The position numbers were made by a program, and so were the translations under genes. From Morinoia aosen (taxonomy: Eukaryota; Arthropoda; Malacostraca; Amphipoda; Talitridae): a stretch of DNA of 64,000 bases. Every line of letters begins with the position of its first letter. The stretch's first letter is position 1. The stretch spans positions 76,752,095 to 76,816,094 of the forward strand of contig CM059562.1 of assembly GCA_030386875.1 (NCBI GenBank), read 5' to 3'. Positions 47,678-58,789 of this stretch are shown here, piece after piece. The notes under the pieces were generated by a model. The model was not told the DNA's origin. It saw nothing but the letters and a program-made list of their open reading frames with translations, and ran no database searches.

Positions 47678-48253
47678 AACCAAAGAAAGATTCACCTTCG
47701 TCTGAAAAATTTTGGAAGGTTTAGTTAATTCACGGCCCAAATCATAAAAATTGAGGGGTTGGAAAGTTTGTGTTCATGTAATTTACTTTAGGAGAAACGA
47801 TAGGTTCACAATATTAGTCTGATACTTCAATTTGACTCGCTTTGCTTTAAAATTTGTCATTTTATGTTCTAGTATTATTGTCGAACATTTGGAAGACCTG
47901 CTCTGACGCATTTAATACTTTTTCCTCACCATAATCAATACTTTTCTTCAGTTATAAGCACAGTTGCGTTTCTCAGTTTCCAGAGACCAGCTAATTCTAC
48001 TCCTATTTATTTCTGTTGTTTGTATTTCATGTTCTCTGAAAATCGCAATCTAAACGTTCAATATTATCAAGATATATTTTCTGATGCATAGAATTCAGCA
48101 ATACTTAAAAGATTTTGTTTTACTCACTTTGTATGAAAGGCTTAACAGTATATTTTTTATAATGAATAGTAGGGTCCAACAGCACTAGGTATAAATATAA
48201 ATGTACAACAAATGTATATGTGAATGCATATTTATATATGATTTTGCACGCAG

Positions 48254-48412
48254 GGTCCATGGAGTTCCCACGAACAGAATCGAAGATTATCCAGAATGTG
48301 AGACCGTTCCAGCTATCATAACCACTTCCAGGAATCCGCCTGTCTTCTCGCGGGCTTCCAGTCGTGCCCGTGCATGAATGAGCTCAGAAGGAATGTCCTG
48401 CACTGCATTAAC
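48254..48412 (+). pseudogene. Candidate orphan exon, 53 codons, one in-frame TGA
   Basis: A plausible acceptor (TTTTGCACGCAG) precedes 159 nt in phase 0, followed by a donor (AAC|GTGAGT). The frame is open except for a TGA at 48299. Downstream of it lies CLLAGFQSCPCMNELRRNVL, then HCIN, a Cys-bearing and protein-like segment. I recognise no family. It could be a decayed exon, an exon starting after the TGA, or chance. Confidence 0.25.
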
Positions 48413-50058
48413 GTGAGTAAAACTTTTCGTTTCATATTACATTTTCCACGCGTAGTCCTTCACGGATTCAAACCAGGAATGTTTTACATGCTCCCAAGGA
48501 AGAAGGGTTTCTGAAAGACTTCTAGGGATTCCGTTCCTGAGCTAGAATTTCCTATTCTTACCCTCGTTGATTACTCTCTTCGGGAAGCTCGAATAAGGTA
48601 GGGCTCTAGTGTGACTTGAAATATGTGGAAGCCCCTGCAACTGTTGAGTGATACTTCGCCACCAGGTCGTAGGGTGAAGTATCACCTGATAACATTCGAT
48701 TTACGTTCTAAAATTATACTTCGTGTAATACAGGTAAGAGATTTTCTACATTTGTGTACTATTGGAGAGTTATGAACCAGATTCAGTAGGGATGATTCTG
48801 CCCAGTAGAAGACCCGAAGTATCGAAATGGTATCCGAGAGCTGTTACTCCGCTACTCACGGTTGTCACGCTGGTGTAAGCCATATTATAAAGTGAGCTTG
48901 AATTTGTTGTTTCTATGTCTGCCAACGCTGACTCCAAGTATGTGATTGTAGCCGCTAATTTAGACTCATTGGTTGAGCCTTTCGCATTTCATGTATTTTT
49001 TGTTCAACGTCTAGCGATGTTTTGATAACGCGCTGTTGCTTCTCTGTGTGTGATGATAGCATTTCGCAGGGTTGCCGTGCGTTCAATAATTATTGATTCT
49101 TTATCCAGACGTGGAGAAAAATTTCTACTAGGTATGAAGAACGATTTATGGATGGAAATGCTACCATTGTGCGTCGTCATGGAGAAACTCAGCGGCTGCT
49201 ATGTTGGGTTTTCGAAATTAGTCGAAAATTAGTTATTAGGCGAAAATTTATTTATTCGATTTTATTTGACCGTATACGTGGGCAATTAGGGCTATAATAT
49301 TTTTGAAAACTCTGTGAGAGCATGAGCATCTCAAAAAAAGTGTCGTCAGTATCATTTTACGCTCATGCGGACGGTACAATATTACGTTATTTGTAACGCA
49401 TTTCAATACACTGTTTAAAAATACTGTAAAAATTAGAGTTGACTTCAGCTGTGCCGCAGTCGGAACAAATTTTAATACTACTGCTGACCATCATCCCCTC
49501 AACATCTGTCTCATAGACAAGTTCCTTTAACGTCGGGCAGAATTTGTGAAAGAAGCGAAGGCCCCCGTCTTCACCGGCTCGCATTGCCACTCACAAGACA
49601 ATTTGAAAACCTTGGATTGCAACAAGCTGCTGTACGATATTATGTTGCACAAATTCACCATAAAAAAATGTTGAAATTTACTTTCAATTATATTTTTTTA
49701 TGTTGTAATTATTTTTTACTACATTATCAATGTACGTACAAGGATTTTATCTCGTGAAAAATTCAGAAAAGTTTTTCGTCATAATTGTTCATGTTTAATT
49801 GCAATAAAGGTTGCCCATGAACTCGGATGACGAATTCTGACTTCGCAACTGCGGGAAATAGCTTCCCGAATGCTGGGTGGAATGGTTTTCGAACTTTTTT
49901 CTAGTTTATCTCTGGGTTATTGCACATTAAAATATTAAAATTTAAGTTTCCTAAATTCAGTCTTTTGAAAACAAGAATCTACAATTTATTTGGGTTGCTT
50001 ACTTTGTTTGAGATGTGGCCTCAGCTGTGAAATAGATTTCCCTGCGTCTGATTAGGTA
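48413..50058. other. No gene recognised
   Basis: AT-rich. A 67-codon minus frame (49387-49590) has a Cys pair, ICSDCG, but no further support. A CAG|GTAAG juxtaposition occurs at about 48732. Confidence 0.4.
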
Positions 50059-51598
50059 GGGTTTAAAAGTAACACATCATCAGTGGGTGATGAAGTCACT
50101 GAAAGCAAACCAATCCAGGGTAAATTCAGGGTTTAAAAGTAACACATCATCAGTGGGTGATGAAGTCACTGAAAGCAAACCAATCCAGGGTAAATTCAGG
50201 GTTTAAAAGTAACACATCATCAGTGGGTGATGAAGTCACTGAAAGCAAACCAATTCAGGGTAAATTCAGGGTTTAAAAGTAACACATCATCAGTGGGTGA
50301 TGAAGTCACTGAAAGCAAACCAATCCAGGGTAAATTCAGGGTTTAAAAGTAACACATCATCAGTGGGTGATGAAGTCACTGAAAGCAAACCAATTCAGGG
50401 TAAATTCAGGGTTTAAAAGTAACACATCATCAGTGGGTGATGAAGTCACTGAAAGCAAACCAATTCAGGGTAAATTCAGGGTTTAAAAGTAACACATCAT
50501 CAGTGGGTGATGAAGTCACTGAAAGCAAACCAATCCAGGGTAAATTCAGGGTTTAAAAGTAACACATCATCAGTGGGTGATGAAGTCACTGAAAGCAAAC
50601 CAATTCAGGGTAAATTCAGGGTTTAAAAGTAACACATCATCAGTGGGTGATGAAGTCACTGAAAGCAAACCAATCCAGGGTAAATTCAGGGTTTAAAAGT
50701 AACACATCATCAGTGGGTGATGAAGTCACTGAAAGCAAACCAATCCAGGGTAAATTCAGGGTTTAAAAGTAACACATCATCAGTGGGTGATGAAGTCACT
50801 GAAAGCAAACCAATTCAGGGTAAATTCAGGGTTTAAAAGTAACACATCATCAGTGGGTGATGAAGTCACTGAAAGCAAACCAATCCAGGGTAAATTCAGG
50901 GTTTAAAAGTAACACATCATCAGTGGGTGATGAAGTCACTGAAAGCAAACCAATCCAGGGTAAATTCAGGGTTTAAAAGTAACACATCATCAGTGGGTGA
51001 TGAAGTCACTGAAAGCAAACCAATTCAGGGTAAATTCAGGGTTTAAAAGTAACACATCATCAGTGGGTGATGAAGTCACTGAAAGCAAACCAATCCAGGG
51101 TAAATTCAGGGTTTAAAAGTAACACATCATCAGTGGGTGATGAAGTCACTGAAAGCAAACCAATCCAGGGTAAATTCAGGGTTTAAAAGTAACACATCAT
51201 CAGTGGGTGATGAAGTCACTGAAAGCAAACCAATTCAGGGTAAATTCAGGGTTTAAAAGTAACACATCATCAGTGGGTGATGAAGTCCCTGAAAGCAAAC
51301 CAATCCAGGGTAAATTCAGGGTTTAAAAGTAACACATCATCAGTGGGTGATGAAGTCACTGAAAGCAAACCAATCCAGGGTAAATTCAGGGTTTAAAAGT
51401 AACACATCATCAGTGGGTGATGAAGTCACTGAAAGCAAACCAATTCAGGGTAAATTCAGGGTTTAAAAGTAACACATCATCAGTGGGTGATGAAGTCACT
51501 GAAAGCAAACCAATTCAGGGTAAATTCAGGGTTTAAAAGTAACACATCATCAGTGGGTGATGAAGTCACTGAAAGCAAACCAATTCAGGGTAAATTCA
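50059..51598. repeat. Satellite-like array, 22 copies of a 70-bp unit
   Basis: The unit GGGTTTAAAAGTAACACATC...GGGTAAATTCA is repeated exactly 22 times (22 x 70 = 1540 bp) with no indels. Variation is almost confined to one position, CCAATCCAG versus CCAATTCAG, plus one A-to-C change at about 51288. The order of the C/T variant is CCTCTTCTCCTCCTCCTCCTTT, so copies 9-20 form four perfect CCT trimers (210-bp higher-order units). All frames contain stops. The unit also has a short inverted repeat, CAGTG...CACTG. Confidence 0.97.
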
Positions 51599-51766
51599 GG
51601 AAACGCACAAAAAAGAATTCACGTACAAAATGGAGGAATAAACTGTGCCATGCATACGATGTACTCGTATTTAATGAACTGGAATATAAATGAGGTAAGA
51701 CATGAATGCTATAGAATAAGTACAGCGTACGTGAAAACCAAGATGAACGAAGATCAGGCGGGAAAA

Positions 51767-51980
51767 AGTGCAATTTATAGTAAAAATGACACGATTGACA
51801 AGATATTTCCTCAGTTCTATGGTGCACTTCGGAGAGGAGTACAGTAAAGGTGCGGGCGTCCAATCCGCGGACTAGTGCAATTTATATTAAAAATAATACG
51901 ATCGACGAGTTATTTCCCCAATTGTATAGTGCACTTCGCAGAGGAGTACAGTAAAGGTGCGGGCGTCCAATCCGCGGACC
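51767..51980. repeat. Tandem duplication, 107-bp unit, 2 copies
   Basis: AGTGCAATTTATA.TAAAAAT begins at 51767 and 51874. Both copies end AAGGTGCGGGCGTCCAATCC plus GCGGAC. The 3' parts are nearly identical and the 5' parts diverge. The region just after it (to about 52075) is GC-rich. Confidence 0.85.
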
Positions 51981-52290
51981 GCCTCGGGCTCGCCGACACT
52001 CGGCATTTGGGCGGCGCAAAAACTTGCACGGCAACACAGACAGGCAACGGTCAGCTTGTTTAGGGGCCTAAGCGTAAGCGAAATTGGTCTTAAATTCGCC
52101 GGGAAAAAATTAACACCCTTTTTTGAGTTTTCTGGTATAGCTTGCGGCGCGTCTCCATGCATCGATGTTTGGAATGTGGTAGTCTCTAAAATTTCTTCTC
52201 GTTTGACTGCCACCGTAGTGAAGGTAAATGTTCGTCTTCGCACAGTTGATTTAGAAATTCGTAATATTGATATTTTCTGTGTTCGTTGGG

Positions 52291-52490
52291 CCCCTCAGGG
52301 GGATAAAACTATTGTATCTATGAGACTAGGCGCTCCCAGGGAGATAATGTGAGGTCCCGAGCTAAAGGTTAAGTAGGCCTTCTTTTAGTTGTAATAGAAG
52401 AGGTTTTTTGTTTTGTTACGAACCGTCTTCTTTTCAGTTCACTGCTCTCTGTTTTTCAACACCTACTTTTTTTCAGCTTCAATGATACAG
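52291..52490 (+). repeat. Family A SINE-like repeat, 3'-truncated copy
   Basis: The head is well kept (CCCCTCAGGGGGATAAAACT, ATTGTATCTATGAGACTAG, AATGTGAGGTCCCGAGCTAA, AGGCCTTCTTTT). Similarity stops near 52490, in the T-rich body. Confidence 0.7.
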
Positions 52491-53339
52491 TTGAAAATAT
52501 GTTAGCGTGTTTGATTTATTTTTGAAAATTCTGGAAAAATTGTAGCGTATAAGCCAATAGAATCTATTTCAAGATATAAATATTTTTCAGCGCCTCTAGT
52601 TGACTCTTTTTTTAAACTTGAGAATTGGTCCACCGCAGCATATTAACTTCATTCCGAATCTCTTTGATTTTGCATCGTACTCTAGGGTGCAATAAACAAT
52701 TTTTAAGTCACTTTAGGGTACAAAGAAGTGGATTCTTAGCATGTATTTCAGCGTCAGTAGTCTCAAGAGTTGTGTTAGGTGTGTACTGTATTTTTCTTTA
52801 CCGTTCGTATATATATGTACTTGAAAATTCATATCGCGTGAGTACAATCAAGTTAGCGAGTGTCATGGCCGTACAATATTAATAGAGTATGAAGTGTAAT
52901 TTATAATGACTTTAAAATTATTTATAAAGTCATCTTACGTAAGAAATACAAAAGAACATCGTCGCCATCATTGCAACATGATTGTATCAAAATAAACGAG
53001 GCTTGTTATCGGAAATGCCAACTGAGTGATCGATCGCCAAGCGGAGCTGATGTCCGCGTTTTCTCCTCGTTTACAAAACGCGATTTACGTCTTGTTGGTA
53101 GAGCGTGGAGATAGAAAATCACAAGAAAGGTCCAGGTTGATAGAATAAGGCTGAGAAGCCGGACTGAAGTATTATTTCAGCGCAGGCCTCCTGGAAAAAC
53201 GAGCATTGAACTTTTTCACGAGCTCATCGTTCAAAATAACATTTTTTTTTGGTTTGTAGTTGATGTGTGCTTGAATTTAAATATTCATTGGCTTTCAGTG
53301 GTTGAAACGAGTATTTATTTAACTAGTTTGTACTCCTCA
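52491..53339. other. No gene recognised
   Basis: AT-rich spacer between two family A copies. The 52625-52882 frame has no domain features. Confidence 0.4.
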
Positions 53340-53690
53340 CAAGGATACTACTATTGTATTCATGGGAATAAGCCTTCTATGGGGAAGATGTTAGATTGCG
53401 AGCTGAATGGTAGATATGGTAGGCCTTCTTGTTGCTGAAATGGAATATTTATGGTTCTTGTTTTGTTCCAAACCATCTAGTTTCGGCACTCGGCTGTCGT
53501 TTTGTCAGTACATGTTGCTTTTTGGTGACTTTTATCCTCTTTGATAAACTTTCCTCTATACTGCTGTTTTTTTTTTGCGCAGGGTGTGGGAGATATACCT
53601 TGTGTTCCTTTAATTCCGTTCTAAATGCTACCTTCCTTATCCCTGTTAACTCCTTTATTGTGGTAAGAGAGGCTTAATAATACAAGTTAT
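53340..53690 (+). repeat. Family A SINE-like repeat, diverged near-full copy
   Basis: CTATTGTATTCATGGGAATA, GAGCTGAATGGTAG with GTAGGCCTTCTTGTTG, GGTGTGGGAGATATACCTTG and GAGAGGCTTAATAATACAAG follow the family order. No target duplication was seen. Confidence 0.65.
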
Positions 53691-55046
53691 AAAATTTAGT
53701 TTGCAGTTGACGATAAACAAGGTGTCGAGATCAGTTTCATTAATTTCATTTTTCTCCTAATGCCAAGCTTTGATTTACACATAATCATGATACAGAGAAA
53801 TGCCAAATGGTCTTTGAAATTAAAATAACCGGATGATGTATGTATAACATTAACCAATTTTAAAACTAGAACTTGTAAAAGAAATTCAAGTGTCAACCCT
53901 TGCAGTATCACCTCTTTGAGTACCTTGAAATCTAGGTTATGGAAGTATAAATATAGCAGTAAACGTATTTACGAATGCAGTTGCTTTTGTACCCAATAAT
54001 TACTTTTTATGGTCCTGTTTTGCGATCAGTTGGGCAAAAACTTGGTCGAAAATTGAGGAAAATCCTAAACTTAAGAGCAGTCAAAGTGTTGCACTCGCAT
54101 GTTCTTGAAAATGAGTTTGCTGCACGTTACGACTGCTCATAATCTTTGCAATTGCGACAATCTAGCAGAAAATCAGATAGGAATTCAAGCAATGAATGTG
54201 TTAAAATGAAAACGTCCCTTTTTAAGTAACCCCTAACTTCAAGGCAAGGGCCCATAAACTCCGTCCCAGGTACATATTTCGTTTATTGCTCGTACAAACA
54301 TAAAATATGGGCCACTTGTAGTTCTGCACGGAAATTTAATGTACGTTAGAAGTGTTAATAGTGAATGAATTCTTTTTAGAACAAACTATGAGGTTAAGAC
54401 TAAAAATATATACTCTGCGTTCTACTATCGACTTTTGGAGATAATGAACCATAGAAATTGCAGAAGTTACGAGATAAATAACATAATTTAAATAAAATGA
54501 AGCACCACACGTCGCAGAATGAAACCCGTCGACAGTATTAGGGCTAGGTATATTATTTTAGATATGGCGTATACCTGAAGGGTACATTTTTTCTATAAAA
54601 GAAAATATCAACGAGAGATGACATGAGGGTTTGAAATATAACTAGTGAAGTAAATTTAGATGGAGAAAGATAATGTTGAGTAAGCGATTAATGATATTGA
54701 AGTATTAGGCTTAGCAAACACTGTTCAAAATATATTCGTGTTAAATATGTCGATTTTTGCCCCCTCTTCTATCCGTGGAATTGAGAGTAAAATTCTTTGG
54801 AGGAATTAGGGGTTATTGAAAACGAAAACTAGGAATAACCAGCCGAGGGATGAAAGTATTACTCCTAACTTCACACGCAGATAGTTTCCTGTACTTTTAA
54901 GTACCTACGAAGTGTTTTCTTTTTTATATGTAAATTTTCAGTTGCTCTCCGTTTGTGGCTGATTGCCGGTGTAATTTAGCGACGTTATGCTTGTTCTACA
55001 TGCTTAGACGCGTTTTTTAGTAATAAATGAAAGGCTATCAGATATA
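53691..55046. other. No gene recognised
   Basis: AT-rich, with no element ends or supported exon before the Tigger element. Confidence 0.45.
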
Positions 55047-55076
55047 GTCGTACCTCGGTACTCGACCGCCTCCATA

Positions 55077-55244
55077 CTCGACCGCCTCTATACTCGACCG
55101 CCTCTATACTCGACCAAATCGGTGCTCGACCAAAAAACTCGAGTAGAAAATGCATCGGACCTCGACCGCCTCTATACTCGACCGCCTCTATACTCGACCA
55201 AATCGGTGCTCGACCAAAAAACTCGAGTAGAAAATGCATCGGAC
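55077..55244. repeat. Subterminal 84-bp duplication of the Tigger element
   Basis: CTCGACCGCCTCTATACTCG... runs 55077-55160 and again 55161-55244. Each copy contains several CTCGACC heptamers and ends GAGTAGAAAATGCATCGGAC. Confidence 0.9.
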
Positions 55245-55417
55245 CTCGAACAGATTTTCGGTACTCGACTAGCCGAGTCGACCCGAACGCGCTCCTCGGC
55301 CCTTCTCGGCCAGCGGGTAAGCGTCAGTTCGACTCAGACCGCCAGCGGAGTAAGACGTACGCAGTTTGTTCAAGCATTTCTTCCCAGATTTAAATCGTGT
55401 TGCTCTAGCCCTTAATA

Positions 55418-56182
55418 ATGGGTCCAAAGAAAGACAGTGATAAGGGGAAGGCAAAGAGGAAAACAGTGAGGACCACTATTGAACTGAAAAAGGAAATCAT
55501 AGCAAAATATGGAAGTGGTGTACGAGTGTCCGACCTCGCGTCGCAGTACGAAATGGCAAAGTCAACCATTTCCACTATCTTGAAGCATAAGGAAGCGTTA
55601 AAGAAAGCTGATGTTGCAATGGGAGTGACAGCAATTAGTAAGCAAAGGCCTCAAATAATGGAAGAAATGGAGAAGTTGCTTCTTATCTTCACCAAGGAAA
55701 AGATGTTGGCAGGGGACAGCTTAAGTGAAGCTCTCATCTGCGAAAAAGCTCTTCAAATTTACGAAGATCTATTGAAAACTACTGGAGGTCAAAGTGCTAG
55801 TTCATTTACTTTCAAGGCAAGCAGGGGATGGTTTGAAAAATTTAGACATAGAACGGGAATTCATAGAGTTACCTGGCATGGGGAGGCAGCCAGTTCGGAC
55901 ACAGCAGCGGCTGAGCCCAGCCAGATTCACCCCCACGGAAGAGAGAGAGAAGGGAGAAAACCCCTGAAGGCGCGTTACCTAGCGTCATCATGGAAGGGGA
56001 TTCCCCTTCCAAGGAGTAACCCTACCTCCCGCCCTCTCCACATCCATTCCTGTATGCCATCAACCACTCTCCAAAACGTAAGTAAATTATACAAATTGGT
56101 TTATAATGCTTTATTTATCTTTATCATGTACTGCTTGTGCACATTTACGTCTTCATTGTTGTTTAGATACACGTTCTTATAA
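55418..56182 (+). pseudogene. Tigger transposase, DNA-binding part only
   Basis: The frame opens MGPKKDSDKGKAKRKTVRTT and continues with a CENP-B/pogo-type helix-turn-helix (ELKKEIIAKYGSGVRVSDLA, AKSTISTILK, residues about 22-55). A second CENP-B/Tc5-type DNA-binding domain reaches GWFEKFRHRTGI and HGEAASSDTAAAE (about residue 170). There it breaks off: the DDE integrase core that should follow is absent. The sequence of a typical Tigger C-terminus (LPSVIMEGDSPSKE then TAA, about 55970-56015) survives in another reading frame. An internal deletion has therefore fused N-terminus to tail out of frame, and the residues after AAAE up to 56182 are missense. The product could bind element ends without cutting. 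Confidence 0.85.
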
Positions 56183-56369
56183 TATTTTAGGTATTTTTCT
56201 TTACGGTAAGAATGGATTAAAATACTTACCATTATTTCTTATGGGAAAGTTGGTTTCGGTGTTCGAACAAATCGGTGCTCGACCACCACCTCAGAACGGA
56301 TTATGGTCGAGTACCGAGGTACGACTAAGTTATTTAACAACATATTTTTTGATCGAATAAAAAGGCCTC

Positions 56370-56431
56370 TCGATCACTGGGGAACAATTCTTGTATATGT
56401 GGGAACTGGCGGTCCCAGAGGGAAGATGCAA
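56370..56431 (+). repeat. Family A head fragment
   Basis: ATTCTTGTATATGTGGGAAC and GGCGGTCCCAGAGGGAAGATG correspond to the family A head (TATTGTATCTATGGGAATTAGCGCTCCCAGGGGGATAATG in parts). It runs directly into a family B fragment. Confidence 0.55.
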
Positions 56432-56475
56432 CTAATGTTGAACTTCAATTTAACCCATCGCAGTCAACGTGTTGA
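56432..56475 (-). mobile_element. Family B MITE left-end fragment, minus strand
   Basis: On the minus strand it reads ACGTTGACTGCGATGGGTTA then AATTGAAGTTCAA, matching the left ends of the copies at 20061 and 32581. The rest of the element is missing. Confidence 0.65.
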
Positions 56476-56759
56476 AGATCATACACCTGTCACAGCTAAA
56501 ATCGTATGTCCGGCGAATACATTACATGGATTTCTTTTCATCATTCTCTATAAAAATTACAGGTAGCGTACATAATTTCTACTTAGCTCAGTTATGGAGC
56601 TCCTTTGTTCGTTCGGCTGCACCCACAAGTCACCTCCTCCTTCTTCTCGGTCCAGCGTAGCTTTCCTTCTCTTTTTGACTATTCAAATTCCAACATGGGC
56701 GGCTAGGCCGTGTGTGTTACGACGTCTAAAGTGTTGTTGCCTTTGTACTCCAGCCTTCC
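56476..56759. other. No gene recognised
   Basis: Short overlapping frames (56469-56791) without domain features. The sequence grades into the 25-bp minisatellite. Confidence 0.4.
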
Positions 56760-57140
56760 TATTTGATCAGCACTTGGTCCCGCTTACCTGACCGCCAACT
56801 CTTTACTCTTACTTGACCAAAAACTGTTCCCTCTCACTTGACTACAAACTGTTTTCTCTTACTTGACCGGCAACTCGTTCCTCTTACTTGACCACCGACC
56901 GTTTCCTATTTTTTGACCGTCGACCGTTTCCTATTTTTTGACCGTCGACCGTTTCCTATTTTTGACCGTCGACCGTTTCCTATTTTTCGACCGCCGACTG
57001 TTTCTTCTTACCTCACCATGGATTTGTTCTTTTGTCAGACCATCAACTGGTCGCTCTCACCGCACCACCAAGTGGTCCTAATACCTGACCTTCAAATGGC
57101 TCATTGTACTTCACCACAAAATGGTCCTCGTATACCTTCC
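56760..57140. repeat. Minisatellite, about 25-bp unit, clean core with decayed flanks
   Basis: TTTGACCGTCGACCGTTTCC units are nearly perfect at about 56895-57000 and lose identity towards both ends (ACTTGACC..CAACTGTT, then ACC..CAA(C/G)TGGTC). The central GACCGTCGACCG is partly palindromic. Confidence 0.85.
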
Positions 57141-57250
57141 AATAGTCCGCCTACCCTGCCACAAATTATTCCAACAAAACACCAATGATTCGCCTGATGA
57201 ACGTTAGCGGCGAGAGTTATTAACTTCTATTATGTTTCCTTATTAAAATT

Positions 57251-57402
57251 TTAGTTGAAACCTTCAAAAAAGTGCATCTAGGATGGTAAAAGTTTCGATG
57301 ATTAGAGATTACGTTTCTGCAATAAAAACATGGTTGAAAAATTAAAAAATTATATCGAGGACGGTAAATATTTTTACCATTAGAGATTACATTACCGCAA
57401 AA
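57251..57402. repeat. Tandem duplication, about 79-bp unit, 2 copies
   Basis: GGTTGAAA...AGGA(T/C)GGTAAA..TTT and (G/C)ATTAGAGATTAC.TT.C.GCAA recur in order. Confidence 0.65.
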
Positions 57403-57649
57403 TCCAGTAACACTATGAGCAGCGACCACAGTATCCCCTGTGATCTTGTACATCTCAACTTCTTGTGAGCAACGTGGAAAAACATCTATTGTTCGCTGGC
57501 TCAGATCATGCGGGTTATGTGTATATTGGCTCAGACCAAACAAATTGTGTTTGTGTACATAAGTTATTTGCTACGTATGTACTGGTTGTGATTAACGGGT
57601 AATGTGCGATGATATAGAAGAAAACGTTGGAGCTAGTGTTTGCCTGTCT

Positions 57650-57995
57650 ATTTCTTCCCACGGGGGGATGTGAAGTCCCGAACTGAGGGTTACATACGTT
57701 TTTTTTAAGATATATGTGTAGTATGTTTTTTTTGTTTTATTATGGGCACTCTTTTTTTTGGGGTCTCTGCTATCCTGAACCTATTATTTTCTTTTTCGCT
57801 TGAATCTCTTTTAATTAACTTTTTCCAATTTTGCTAGTTATTTGTGCATAGTGTTAGTGTTAGGCGCACCTTGTGCATAGATTATCCTTTCCTTCCACTC
57901 GAAATGGCGCCTTGATTCTTCTTCTTCTTTTTCTTCTCTCGAAAACACCTTAGTTGTGGTTTGGGGTCGCTTAAACTAACTTATAATCTTATATG
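57650..57995 (+). repeat. Family A SINE-like repeat, diverged copy
   Basis: CACGGGGGGATGTGAAGTCC with CGAACTGAGGGTTACATA matches the second half of the head. CACCTTGTGCATAGATT and GGTCGCTTAAACTAACTTAT match the 3' part. Confidence 0.6.
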
Positions 57996-58250
57996 AAAGT
58001 TTGTCTCTTGTTGAAAAAGGTTTGTTTTTCATTTTATCGCGGACTATCCTTTTCGGTTCTCTGTTCTACTTTTTTCAGTAAGTATCATTTTCATTTCCTA
58101 ATTTAATCTTATTCCATAAATATCTGTCTATTTTGCTCTTCCAAAACGGCTTTAGAGTCTGGTGTGGGAATACAACGTGTACATAGATTCCCCGTTCCCT
58201 CCATTCAATAGTGAAGGTGTCTTCCTTTTTCCATTTTTGGGAGGACATTT
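57996..58250 (+). repeat. Family A SINE-like repeat, second partial copy in tandem
   Basis: TTTTATCGCGGACTATCCTT, TTCGGTTCTCTGTTCT and ACATAGATTCCCCGTTCCCT follow the family body directly after the previous copy's tail. The head is absent. Confidence 0.55.
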
Positions 58251-58556
58251 TACGTTCCTAGGAATTTTTGAACCGACATCTAATCTAATCTTACCGGTCT
58301 CCAAGATTCTGGCTCCAAGTTTTATCCGTCCATTCGACTTCCAGCCCCGCACTCAGCCTTTGTTTGTTCAGTTCACCTTTACTGGGATTCAATTCAATTC
58401 ACTCCTCAGGAGACCCTAATCTACCTCAGGCTTCCAAGACCTGTAGTGCCTGATAAAACTGACCGTTTCGCATGTTTTTTTAAGTCAACCCTTACTTGAG
58501 CAAAATGTTATGTTTTGTATGTGTATTCATGCTGTCAAGAGCACCCATCGACGCTG

Positions 58557-58741
58557 CTATAGCGTGAGGTCTACTACGCTATAGCATGAGATCTATCTCT
58601 AGCCAGTACTACAGCTTAAGGTTATGTTACTAATGAATACTATTTATTTGCATATTTATAATGTAGCGATAAACACTCAATTTGTACATCTCTTACTATC
58701 CCTAAAAGTAGGCGATATAGGGGGTAGACCTCACGCTATAG
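58557..58741. repeat. Inverted repeat, 18-bp arms, possible MITE upstream of the THAP gene
   Basis: CTATAGCGTGAGGTCTAC (58557-58574) is exactly inverted at 58724-58741. A degenerate third copy (CTATAGCATGAGATCTA) follows the left arm. AGCACCCA occurs just outside both ends (58540 and 58743) and might be a target duplication, although 9 extra bases lie between it and the left arm. Confidence 0.6.
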
Positions 58742-58789
58742 AAGCACCCACCCATTAATCTCTCTGCGCGTCGGTTTGCACCATGAAGG

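Larger units (their letters stand above)
55047..56325 (+). mobile_element. Tigger/pogo transposon, internally deleted, 1.28 kb
   Basis: GTCGTACCTCGGTACTCGAC (55047-55066) is the exact inverse of the right end (56306-56325), and the match continues for one more base. TA flanks both sides (55045-55046 and 56326-56327). The left subterminal region holds an 84-bp tandem duplication (55077-55244) rich in CTCGACC motifs. CAAATCGGTGCTCGACCA recurs near the right end. These CTCGACC clusters are probable transposase sites. Full Tigger elements are about twice this length; the DDE-coding middle is missing. Perfect ends suggest that mobility in trans is possible. Confidence 0.9.

Noticed and set aside
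49387-49590. 67-codon minus frame with ICSDCG
   Set aside because: A single Cys pair is insufficient for a zinc-binding call, and there are no neighbours or splice sites.
50059-51598. CRISPR-like array
   Set aside because: The units are contiguous 70-mers with no unique spacers and no cas genes, in a eukaryotic context. It is a satellite.
51487-51847. Open frames starting in the 70-bp array and running downstream
   Set aside because: The period of 70 is not a multiple of three, all frames inside the array hit stops, and the downstream part has no domain.
51957-52352. 131-codon frame, with the opposite-strand frame 51887-52243
   Set aside because: It starts in a duplicated GC-rich unit and ends inside a family A repeat. 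No domain or splice support.
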